The notes under the pieces are model-generated. The model did not search any database and was not told the DNA's origin. It saw nothing but the letters and a program-made list of their open reading frames with translations. From NCBI GenBank assembly GCA_013698195.1, contig JACCVK010000319.1:1-5615 (forward strand): 5,615 nt of DNA, given 5' to 3'. Source of the DNA: Actinomycetota bacterium. GTDB taxonomy: Bacteria > Actinomycetota > Thermoleophilia > Gaiellales > Gaiellaceae. Each line of letters begins with the position of its first letter. The stretch's first letter is position 1. The position numbers and the translations under genes are program-made. Of the stretch, positions 1-4,648 are shown in pieces.

Positions 1-2
1 AC

Positions 3-365
3 CTCGCGAGCTCGGGCGGGCCGCTCCCGTACATGCTGCGCTTGCGCGACATCGAGCGACAGCCCGAAGCCCACGCGACCGCGCTCGCCGAGCCCTGGAG
101 AACGCTGGCCGCCGAGCATTCGCAGGATGCAGCTGCGTTCGGCCGGGCCTGGCGAGCCGAGGCCGAGAGCCTTGGGTTCGACGAAGTGAACGACCTCATC
201 GACCGTCACAACCGCTGGTACCCGGTCGAATCGCGTCTGCCGATGGATCCTCGGACCGGCGACTACGCGCTCGTCAACGGTCGCGACTACCGGCTGGAAC
301 CGCTCGGTGCCGGGTGGGTGCTCGAGCGCTTCCCGGCCGAGCTCGAGACCGCCCTCGCCTCCTGA
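3..365 (+). CDS. Unrecognised soluble protein, C-terminal part (5' end outside window)
   Basis: The frame is open to the left edge, and its ten codons before the first ATG (position 33) all end in G or C like the rest of the gene, so I treat it as the 3' part of a longer gene; a start at ATG 33 (110 aa) remains possible. I do not recognise the family. From ATG 33 the product is charged, with no membrane segment or signal peptide. It has a helical, Ala/Glu-rich first half and a more distinctive second half containing NDLIDRHNRWYPVE and LPMDPRTGDYALVNGRDYR, ending in a WVLERFP segment. The well-ordered aromatic and proline residues there look like a conserved small domain. It ends 36 nt before the antiporter gene on the same strand, so the two may share a transcript. 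Bacillus subtilis khtTU is preceded by a small gene of unknown function (khtS), but I see no basis for claiming homology. Confidence 0.72.
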   Translation, partial: LASSGGPLPYMLRLRDIERQPEAHATALAEPWRTLAAEHSQDAAAFGRAWRAEAESLGFDEVNDLIDRHNRWYPVESRLPMDPRTGDYALVNGRDYRLEPLGAGWVLERFPAELETALAS

Positions 366-381
366 GCTCTCGTTCGCGGTG

Positions 382-400
382 TTGGCAGTGAGAATGCCGG
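382..400 (+). promoter_or_regulatory. Small hairpin just before the antiporter start
   Basis: TTGGCA (382-387) and TGCCGG (395-400) can pair in RNA as four Watson-Crick pairs plus two U-G pairs around a 7-nt loop. The loop contains the only purine-rich stretch that could act as a weak ribosome binding site (GTGAGAA, 388-394), and the hairpin ends one base before ATG 402. It could modulate initiation, but six pairs with two wobbles can occur by chance. Confidence 0.2.
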
Positions 401-401
401 C

Positions 402-1583
402 ATGACGCTTGGCGAGCTCGCGGTCACGATCGGCCTGCTGTGCGTCCTCGGACTAGTCGCCCGCCGGTTTGGTCTGTCTGCGATCCCCGCCTACCTCCTC
501 GCCGGGCTGCTCCTCGGGCCGAACGAACCGAAGGTTCTCTCGCTCATCCAGCCCTCGGAAGTGACTGATTTCGTCGCCGACCTCGGGATCGTGTTTCTCC
601 TCTTCTTCCTCGGTCTCGAGTTCAGCCTGACTCGCCTCACCCGTACCGGCCGGCATGTCGGCCTGGGCGGCACGGTCGACCTCGTCTTCAACTTTGCGCT
701 CGGCCTGATCGTCGGGGTCGCCGCCTTCGGGTTCACGTTCGCGGGGCTCGTGCTCGCAGGCTGCGTCTACGTGTCGTCGAGCGCGATCGCGGTAAAGGGG
801 CTGATCGACTTCCGGCGGCTCGGCGACGATGAAACCGACCTGGTGCTCGCGATCCTCGTGTTCGAAGACCTCGTAATCGCGTTCATGCTCGGGTTCGCTG
901 CCGCAGGCGGCGGGGCGCCCTCCGAGACGCTCGTGCTCGTCGCGAAGGCTCTCGGGTTCATCACCGTCGGGCTCGCCGCTTCACGCTGGCTCTCGCGACC
1001 GATCGACCGCCTACTCGACCGTCTGCCGCTCGAGTTCTTCCTCCTCGCCGTCTTCGGCTTTCTCGTAAGTGCGGCGGCGATCGCAGACCAGCTCGGCCTC
1101 TCGGAGGCAATCGGCGCCTTGATGGCCGGGATTGTCCTCTCCGAGACGTCCGTGCGCGAGCAGATCGAGGATCGTTTCTTCGGCTTCCGAGACATCTTCG
1201 CTGCGCTCTTCTTCTTCACCTTCGGGCTGTCGATCGACATCGGCGCGATCCCGGAGGTGGGGTGGCTGGTTGCCCTCGCCGTCGTCCTGACGCTCGTCGG
1301 CAAACTTGGCGGCGGCCTCATCGCGGGTGCCGCCGGCGGCTTCACACGCCGCCAGAGCTTCAACGCGGGCGTCGCCTTGGTCGCGCACGGCGAGTTCACG
1401 ATCATCCTCGCCCAGCTCGCCTCCGAAAACCCCCTCGTCGGAGCCGGGGAGAGCCGCGACCTGGTCGCCTTCGCGGGGCTCTACGTCCTCGCGACCGCGA
1501 CGATCGGGCTCGTGCTGATGAAGGAGTCGAAGCGCCTCGGCCGCGTGTTCTTCCCGACCCCTAGACTGATCGAGGAGCGCTGA
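402..1583 (+). CDS. khtU: CPA2-family cation:proton antiporter, KhtU/Kef-like membrane subunit
   Basis: The 393-residue hydrophobic protein is predicted to exchange cytoplasmic K+ (or another monovalent cation) for H+ across the membrane. It has the layout of a CPA2 transport domain (Na_H_Exchanger family): YLLAGLLLGP at 31-40, FLLFFLGLEFS at 65-75, a polar SSSAIAVKGL segment at 125-134, the ion-binding pair E155-D156 in VFEDLVIAF, LSEAIGALMAGIVLSE at 233-248, FFFTFGLSID at 270-279, a conserved-type membrane lysine (K301) and HGEF at 329-332, as in Kef-type proteins. About a dozen membrane segments are likely. It lacks the long C-terminal nucleotide-binding RCK_N domain of KefB/KefC and ends shortly after the last helix, close to the length of Bacillus KhtU. 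Regulation is therefore presumably supplied by the separate subunit encoded immediately downstream, whose start overlaps this stop by one base. ATG 402 is the only sensible start: no in-frame start lies between it and the preceding stop. The exact ion is inferred. Confidence 0.93.
   Translation: MTLGELAVTIGLLCVLGLVARRFGLSAIPAYLLAGLLLGPNEPKVLSLIQPSEVTDFVADLGIVFLLFFLGLEFSLTRLTRTGRHVGLGGTVDLVFNFALGLIVGVAAFGFTFAGLVLAGCVYVSSSAIAVKGLIDFRRLGDDETDLVLAILVFEDLVIAFMLGFAAAGGGAPSETLVLVAKALGFITVGLAASRWLSRPIDRLLDRLPLEFFLLAVFGFLVSAAAIADQLGLSEAIGALMAGIVLSETSVREQIEDRFFGFRDIFAALFFFTFGLSIDIGAIPEVGWLVALAVVLTLVGKLGGGLIAGAAGGFTRRQSFNAGVALVAHGEFTIILAQLASENPLVGAGESRDLVAFAGLYVLATATIGLVLMKESKRLGRVFFPTPRLIEER
1572..1577 (+). 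promoter_or_regulatory. Ribosome binding site for the KhtT-like subunit
   Basis: GAGGAG lies five bases before ATG 1583, inside the last codons of the antiporter gene. With the TGATG stop/start overlap at 1581-1585 it fixes the start of the downstream gene and indicates translational coupling of the two subunits. Confidence 0.75.
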
Positions 1584-2095
1584 TGCCTGTAGACCTGCGA
1601 GAGACTCGGCTGCCCGGAGTCGGCGTGAAGTACACGTTTCGGACGGCCATCGGCGGTCGCCTCGCCGTCATCCTGCACATCGACGGTCAGCGGGAGATCT
1701 ACTTCTACCGCCGTGCAGACGACGACGAGCCGAGTGCGGTGATCGACCTCCACGACGATGAGGCGCGTCAGCTGGGCGCGATCATCGGCGGCGCATACGA
1801 ACGCCCCCAGATCGTCGAGGATCTCGAGCTGGCGCTCGGGGAGCTCCACATCGAGTGGATCCCGGTTCCCGACACGAGCCCCGCGATCGGCCTCACGCTC
1901 GCCGACGCGCGTCTGCGCGCGCGGACAGGCGTGACCGTCATCGCAATCCTCCGCGAGCCCGAGCCGGTAAGCGGCGCGCAGCCTGAGGACATGATCGAGC
2001 AGGGAGACACGCTCGTCGGCGTAGGCAAAGGGGGTCAGTTCGTCGAGTTCAGGCGGTTGCTCGCCTCCGGTCCGTTCGGCGACGAAGCAGCTTGA
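1583..2095 (+). CDS. khtT: KhtT-like regulatory subunit of cation:proton antiporter (RCK_C/TrkA-C domain)
   Basis: This soluble 170-residue protein is predicted to sit on the cytoplasmic face of the antiporter encoded just upstream and gate it. The N-terminal half (about 1-72) matches the KhtT pattern as I know it: RETRLPGVGVKYTF, then ILHIDGQREIYFY, then LHDDEARQLGAIIGGAY. Residues about 88-160 form an RCK_C/TrkA-C domain (EWIPV, G103-T105-LADARLRARTGVTVIAI, then the EQGDTLVGVG turn at 139-148). In Bacillus, KhtT controls KhtU and its RCK_C domain binds cyclic di-AMP; family knowledge makes that ligand plausible here, but the sequence does not show it. The start is supported by GAGGAG at 1572-1577 and the 1-nt overlap with the antiporter stop. 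The last ~20 codons overlap the convergent methyltransferase gene on the other strand by 61 bp. The residues after about 160 (ASGPFGDEAA) look like an unconserved tail, so the overlap probably costs little. Confidence 0.92.
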   Translation: MPVDLRETRLPGVGVKYTFRTAIGGRLAVILHIDGQREIYFYRRADDDEPSAVIDLHDDEARQLGAIIGGAYERPQIVEDLELALGELHIEWIPVPDTSPAIGLTLADARLRARTGVTVIAILREPEPVSGAQPEDMIEQGDTLVGVGKGGQFVEFRRLLASGPFGDEAA

Positions 2096-2694
2096 GGTCG
2101 GTGCGCTTTGACGAGCGCGTCGATTGCGGGACTCTCCTCGTTCTCCACGGTCCGTAACACGCGTTCGGCCTTCTCGATCTCGAGGCCGGGGAGAATCTCG
2201 GCGAGCTCCTCCGTGATCTCCTGAGCGGTGTAGAGGAGGGACACGTCGCTCGGCCCGCCGACTCCTGCAGACGCGTTCAGCACGTCGTGTCCGACAAGGA
2301 GGAACGTTCCGCCGGGCGCCAGTGCACTCGCAGCGCGCCCGAGAACGCGCCGGCGGTCCTCGGGCGGCAGGTGCAGGAAGAAGACGACCACCAAGTCGTA
2401 ACTCGCAGGCCCCGGCTCGAAGTCGAGGAGGTCCTCGTGCTGGAAGTCCACGTCGACGCCTGCCGCGACCGCCCGCTCCCGCGCTCTCGCGATCGCGACC
2501 TCGGAGAAGTCGACGCCGATGGCCTTCCAGCCGAGTGTCGCGAGCAGGATCGTGTGCCGTCCTTCGCCACATGCGAGGTCGAGCGCCCGTCCGGGCGCGA
2601 GGTCGGCTACCTCGCTCTCGAAGAACCTGTAGGGGTGCGAGCTCCAGAGCTGCTCTTGCTCGGAGTACTTGCGATCCCAGTCCTCACGCTTCAC
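2035..2694 (-). CDS. Class I SAM-dependent methyltransferase (TehB/Methyltransf_25-like)
   Basis: From GTG 2694 the product is 219 aa and transfers a methyl group from S-adenosylmethionine to an unidentified acceptor in the cytoplasm. An N-terminal cap (REDWDRKYSEQEQLW, residues 3-17) precedes motif I, LDLACGEGRH (38-47), which forms the SAM pocket. The acidic residue after strand 2 is D62 in GVDFS, D88 in QHEDLL is the adenine-side acid, YDLVVVFFLHLPP (99-111) is motif IV, and LAPGGTFLLVGHD (125-137) follows. This small-protein architecture is found in TehB-like and many unassigned methyltransferases, so no substrate can be named. A TTG at 2718 would add eight residues, but the K-R-E-D-W beginning fits the family better and gives an 11-nt overlap with the upstream MFS gene, which suggests translational coupling; the Shine-Dalgarno signal is weak (GGGA at 2704-2707). 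After ALVKAHRP the chain has a Ser/Asn-rich ~20-residue tail encoded antisense to the KhtT-like gene. Methyltransferase plus exporter could mean modification and removal of a toxic or secondary compound (inference). Confidence 0.9.
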   Translation of the reverse strand: MKREDWDRKYSEQEQLWSSHPYRFFESEVADLAPGRALDLACGEGRHTILLATLGWKAIGVDFSEVAIARARERAVAAGVDVDFQHEDLLDFEPGPASYDLVVVFFLHLPPEDRRRVLGRAASALAPGGTFLLVGHDVLNASAGVGGPSDVSLLYTAQEITEELAEILPGLEIEKAERVLRTVENEESPAIDALVKAHRPQAASSPNGPEASNRLNSTN

Positions 2695-3832
2695 GAGGTC
2701 GCATCCCGTGAGCGGCAACGCGCCACGTCGCCGCGAGCGTCAGCAGACAGAGCCCGGCGCCGACGAGGTAGGGGACGGAGTCGCCTCGCGACTCGGCCAG
2801 CCCACCTCCGAGTGACGGCCCGATGAGCGCGCCGAGCGCCCATGAGCTGTTCATGATCCCGAACGCAAGCCCCTGTGGAACACCTGCCACCTCCGCGCGA
2901 TGCGACGTGAGCGACATCGCCGGTGTGTACAGCGCGCCAACGGTGATTGCCGCTCCGCCGACGAGGACGGCGATGAGCACGGGCTCGGATGACACCGCGA
3001 GCGCCACCGTGACCGCAACCGATCCCGCAAGAGCGATCCGGATCGGAAGGAGCCGTCCATGACGGTCGGTCGCACGGCCGAGGTACGGGTTGAGCACGAC
3101 CTCGACGATGCCGGAGGCGAAGAAGACTGTCGCGATCAGGAGCGTCGACCAGCCGGCGTCGTCGAGCGCGAGCGGCGCGAGCACGACCAGCACTCCGAAC
3201 AGGAGCGCGGGCAGCGCGTTCAGCCACAGTCCGCCGAGGAACCGCTTGTCCCGGAACGCACGCGCGAGCCCGTCTGCGCTGAGGCGTTCTCCTGGTGCGG
3301 CGCGCCCGAGGAGCGCCAGCCCGCCGAGGACGACCGCGACGACGCCGAGAGCGACGAACGACACCCGAACACCGACGGCATCGGCCGCGCCGCCGAACAT
3401 CGGCCCGATGATCGCTCCTGCCACCGCCGTGCCGAATGCGTATCCCAGCGCCTCTCCCCGCCGCTCCCTCGGCCATGTGCTCGAGACCCACGCGAGAGCT
3501 CCCGCCCAGGTGACCGTGCTCGAGAAGCCCTGCACGAAGCGCGCGAGACCAAGCGCGACCGGTCCGTCCGCAAGCGCGAAGGCGAAGCTTGCCGCCGCGA
3601 GCAGCAGGAGCCCGCCGACGACCGCGTGCTTCGGGCTGAAGCGCGCCGCGACGATTCCACCTGGAATCCCGCCCAGCAATGCACCTGCGCCGAACGCAGC
3701 GACGAGCAGCCCTGCGCCGGCCTTCGAGAGGTCGAATTCCTCCGCGTAACCCGGGATGAGCGGAGTGAGCGCGGTGAAGAGCATCGCGTCCACGAAGATG
3801 ATCGAGCTGACGAGAAAGAGCAGACGGCGCAC
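2684..3832 (-). CDS. Major facilitator superfamily (MFS) transporter, DHA1 efflux-type
   Basis: From GTG 3832 the protein has 382 aa and about twelve hydrophobic segments, the usual MFS size, and should move a small solute, probably by proton antiport. Segment 1 starts at the N-terminus (RRLLFLVSSIIFVDAMLFTALTPLIPGY) with an acidic residue at 15. A degenerate motif A loop follows segment 2 (PGGIVAARFSPKH, about 57-69). R98 in LARFVQG corresponds to the motif B arginine of segment 4. A clear motif A copy, LGRATDRHGR (251-260), lies between segments 8 and 9, as expected from the internal duplication. The substrate is not identifiable. The same frame extends to GTG 3919 (411 aa), but the extra 29 residues are an Arg-rich stretch (SERPARRRRAR) and the upstream GTG lies inside a repeated RNA-like element. 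GTG 3832 has no Shine-Dalgarno sequence but sits 7 nt after a TATCCT, as in leaderless actinobacterial transcripts. The gene overlaps the methyltransferase start by 11 nt, so the two form an operon. Confidence 0.9.
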   Translation of the reverse strand: MRRLLFLVSSIIFVDAMLFTALTPLIPGYAEEFDLSKAGAGLLVAAFGAGALLGGIPGGIVAARFSPKHAVVGGLLLLAAASFAFALADGPVALGLARFVQGFSSTVTWAGALAWVSSTWPRERRGEALGYAFGTAVAGAIIGPMFGGAADAVGVRVSFVALGVVAVVLGGLALLGRAAPGERLSADGLARAFRDKRFLGGLWLNALPALLFGVLVVLAPLALDDAGWSTLLIATVFFASGIVEVVLNPYLGRATDRHGRLLPIRIALAGSVAVTVALAVSSEPVLIAVLVGGAAITVGALYTPAMSLTSHRAEVAGVPQGLAFGIMNSSWALGALIGPSLGGGLAESRGDSVPYLVGAGLCLLTLAATWRVAAHGMRPREA

Positions 3833-3839
3833 GGATTCG

Positions 3840-3845
3840 AGGATA
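3840..3845 (-). promoter_or_regulatory. Possible -10 element for a leaderless MFS-methyltransferase transcript
   Basis: On the minus strand TATCCT (TANNNT pattern) is followed by seven bases (CGAATCC) and then GTG 3832. Transcription would thus begin at or next to the start codon, which would explain the missing ribosome binding site. No convincing -35 hexamer is visible, so this is an inference from position and a short motif. Confidence 0.4.
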
Positions 3846-3867
3846 CGCGCGCGCCTGCGTCGCGCCG

Positions 3868-3894
3868 GACGCTCGGAACCCAGACGCTCCGAAC
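3868..3894 (-). repeat. Tandem 12-bp direct repeat upstream of the MFS gene, possible operator
   Basis: GACGCTCGGAAC (3868-3879) and GACGCTCCGAAC (3883-3894) differ at one base and are spaced 15 bp start to start. If MFS transcription begins near 3832 they occupy about -36 to -62, a typical place for a tandem activator or regulator site. They would also be translated as Ser-Glu-Arg repeats if the MFS frame started at 3919, so the repeat could be a coding echo instead. Confidence 0.3.
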
Positions 3895-3904
3895 GTTTCC
3901 CCGG

Positions 3905-4030
3905 TCCAAAGAAATGCACCGAACCGGTGACGTCTCCGTCCGGCTTTCCGACTGACCTCCGCCGAAGCGGGTGCCTGTTGGAGAGCCATCAACCTCGGAC
4001 GCTCCGTGCTCGGTGCAGTCGCGACTCTAT
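3905..4030 (+). ncRNA. Structured RNA element, copy 1
   Basis: Predicted closing stem: TGCACCGA (3915-3922) with TCGGTGCA (4010-4017), eight Watson-Crick pairs, continued inward by CGG/CCG. Inside are a small hairpin GACG/CGTC (3929-3932 with 3937-3940) and a 10-pair stem, GGCTTTCCGA (3942-3951) with TTGGAGAGCC (3978-3987). That stem is capped by CCGC-CGAA-GCGG and followed by an unpaired ATCAACCT and a CGGA/TCCG mini-hairpin. The internal stem needs two G-U pairs that exist only in plus-strand RNA. I recognise no known class. A promoter was not identified; a plus-strand promoter would have to lie around the MFS 5' end, divergent to it. Confidence 0.5.
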
Positions 4031-4123
4031 ACGTCCTGCGCGGCTGGTCAAGCGCCGCTCGCGCGAATCGTCCGCAATTTCCGACAACCGGGTCCGCGGC
4101 CCTACCACCGCTGCTTCCTGACC

Positions 4124-4250
4124 TCCAAAAGAAAATGCACCGAGCGGTGACGTCTTCGTCCGGCCTTCCGACTGACCGCCGCCGAAGCGACTGCCGATCG
4201 GAGGGCCATCAACCTAGGACGCTCCGTACTCGGTGCATCGGGGACTCTAC
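4124..4250 (+). ncRNA. Structured RNA element, copy 2 (best-formed)
   Basis: Closing stem: ATGCACCGAG (4135-4144) with CTCGGTGCAT (4229-4238), ten perfect pairs, continued by CGG/CCG across a small bulge. Internal hairpin GACG/CGTC (4149-4152 with 4157-4160). Main internal stem: GGCCTTCCGA (4162-4171) with TCGGAGGGCC (4198-4207), ten pairs with one U-G; its fourth pair is C-G where copy 1 has U-A. The apical CGC-CGAA-GCG and the ATCAACCT joining segment are shared with copy 1. A hairpin with a T-rich tract begins 34 nt after the unit, which would give a discrete transcript of roughly 190 nt if initiation is just upstream. A weak candidate promoter is CCGACA (4081-4086) with TACCAC (4103-4108), 16 bp apart. 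Confidence 0.55.
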
Positions 4251-4283
4251 GAGACGAAGGGGAAGCCGTCAAGCACACCAGAT

Positions 4284-4315
4284 CGGAACTTTCCGCTTTT
4301 TGCGTTTTTTCTTTT
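4284..4315 (+). terminator. Terminator-like short hairpin with T-rich tract after copy 2
   Basis: CGGAACTTTCCG (4284-4295) can form a 4-pair stem and is followed by C, five T, GCG, six T, C and four T. In so GC-rich a window this T-rich run is exceptional. The hairpin is weak for an intrinsic terminator, but the U-rich tail is long. The orientation fits plus-strand transcription through RNA copy 2. Confidence 0.5.
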
Positions 4316-4405
4316 CTACAGTGTGACATTGCGCTTACGCGCATGTGCTCTGGTACACGAGGGAGATCGACAACGGCCGAGCCGGAGTGACTCACGGGAG
4401 CTCAG

Positions 4406-4531
4406 CCCAAGAATTCGCCGAGCCGGGAACGCTTTCGTCCACCTTCCCGACCGGCTTTCCGCTTCCGCGTACAGCTGCTCGGGAGGCTTCGTCCTACCGG
4501 CGCCCCGTGCTCGGCGCAGGAACGAATCTAT
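4406..4531 (+). ncRNA. Structured RNA element, copy 3 (diverged)
   Basis: Closing stem: CGCCGAGC (4416-4423) with GCTCGGCG (4509-4516), eight pairs; the A-U pair of copies 1 and 2 is replaced by G-C here, and CGGG/CCCG extends the stem past a one-base bulge. Internal stem: CTTCCCGA (4443-4450) with TCGGGAGG (4479-4486), eight pairs including one U-G and a U-A to C-G change relative to the other copies. The apical loop is different and lacks the CGAA hairpin; CGGCTTTCCG (4452-4461) may form its own hairpin. It ends 117 nt before the dehydrogenase start, so it could belong to that gene's leader, to a separate small RNA, or be a decaying copy. Confidence 0.42.
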
Positions 4532-4634
4532 GCAACCGAACATGTCCGTACAAGGGGGTCACGGGATCGAAGTTCGCGCAATTTGCGGGCGCGCCGGGTC
4601 GGTGCGTGCTCTCCCGCGTGCCCCATAGCCGGAT

Positions 4635-4640
4635 TAGTGT
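4635..4640 (+). promoter_or_regulatory. Possible -10 element for the dehydrogenase gene
   Basis: TAGTGT (TANNNT pattern) ends eight bases before ATG 4649, and no Shine-Dalgarno sequence precedes that ATG. This would suit a leaderless or near-leaderless transcript. No -35 is evident and the motif is short, so the call is weak. If true, the RNA array upstream is not part of this mRNA. Confidence 0.28.
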
Positions 4641-4648
4641 CCGCGGCC

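Larger units (their letters stand above)
3905..4531 (+). repeat. Three-copy direct-repeat array in an 0.8-kb gene-poor interval
   Basis: Between the MFS start (3832) and the dehydrogenase start (4649) no reading frame looks like a conserved protein. Instead three units of 126, 127 and 126 nt lie in the same orientation (3905-4030, 4124-4250, 4406-4531), separated by 93 and 155 nt. Copies 1 and 2 align without gaps from 3926/4146 for 105 positions with 16 differences; copy 3 is far more diverged but keeps the ends (CCAAGAA at the left; CCCCGTGCTCGGCGCAGG and AATCTAT at the right) and the same pairing potential. Constant length with strong sequence drift suggests old units retained for structure. 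Of the remaining sequence, 4251-4405 holds a terminator-like site and nothing else I recognise; 4532-4648 holds a short palindrome (4577-4587) and a possible -10 element. Confidence 0.8.

Noticed and set aside
1481..2572. A 363-codon minus-strand reading frame across the antiporter end, KhtT-like gene and methyltransferase
   Set aside because: The translation is low-complexity and Arg-rich, and it crosses three well-supported genes in other frames.
2692..2718. TTG 2718 as start of the methyltransferase
   Set aside because: It adds eight residues (PLTGCDLV type) encoded within the MFS 3' end; GTG 2694 gives the family-like KREDWDRKY beginning and a shorter overlap.
3059..3955. A long plus-strand reading frame antisense to the MFS gene
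   Set aside because: Charged low-complexity product without domains; the MFS frame on the other strand has twelve membrane segments and motif A.
4135..4238. A miniature transposon (MITE) with 10-bp terminal inverted repeats
   Set aside because: Similarity between copies 1 and 2 continues outside the inverted repeats on both sides, no target-site duplication is visible, and the internal stem shows compensatory changes.
3905..4250. Small proteins encoded by the repeat copies, such as a minus-strand frame containing VSRKAGRRRHR in copies 1 and 2
   Set aside because: The peptide similarity follows from DNA similarity, about half of the changed codons alter the residue, a one-base indel shifts the frame between copies, and copy 3 does not conserve it. 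The base-pairing pattern is the better explanation.
3905..4531. Tandem glycine riboswitch ahead of a glycine-related flavoenzyme
   Set aside because: CCGAAG and GGAC fragments occur, but the conserved glycine-aptamer core segments (for example CTCTCAGG) and their order are absent.
3905..4531. Integron attC sites or a CRISPR array
   Set aside because: No GTTRRRY/RYYYAAC core sites and no cassette genes; units are ~126 nt with unequal spacers of 93 and 155 nt, unlike CRISPR.
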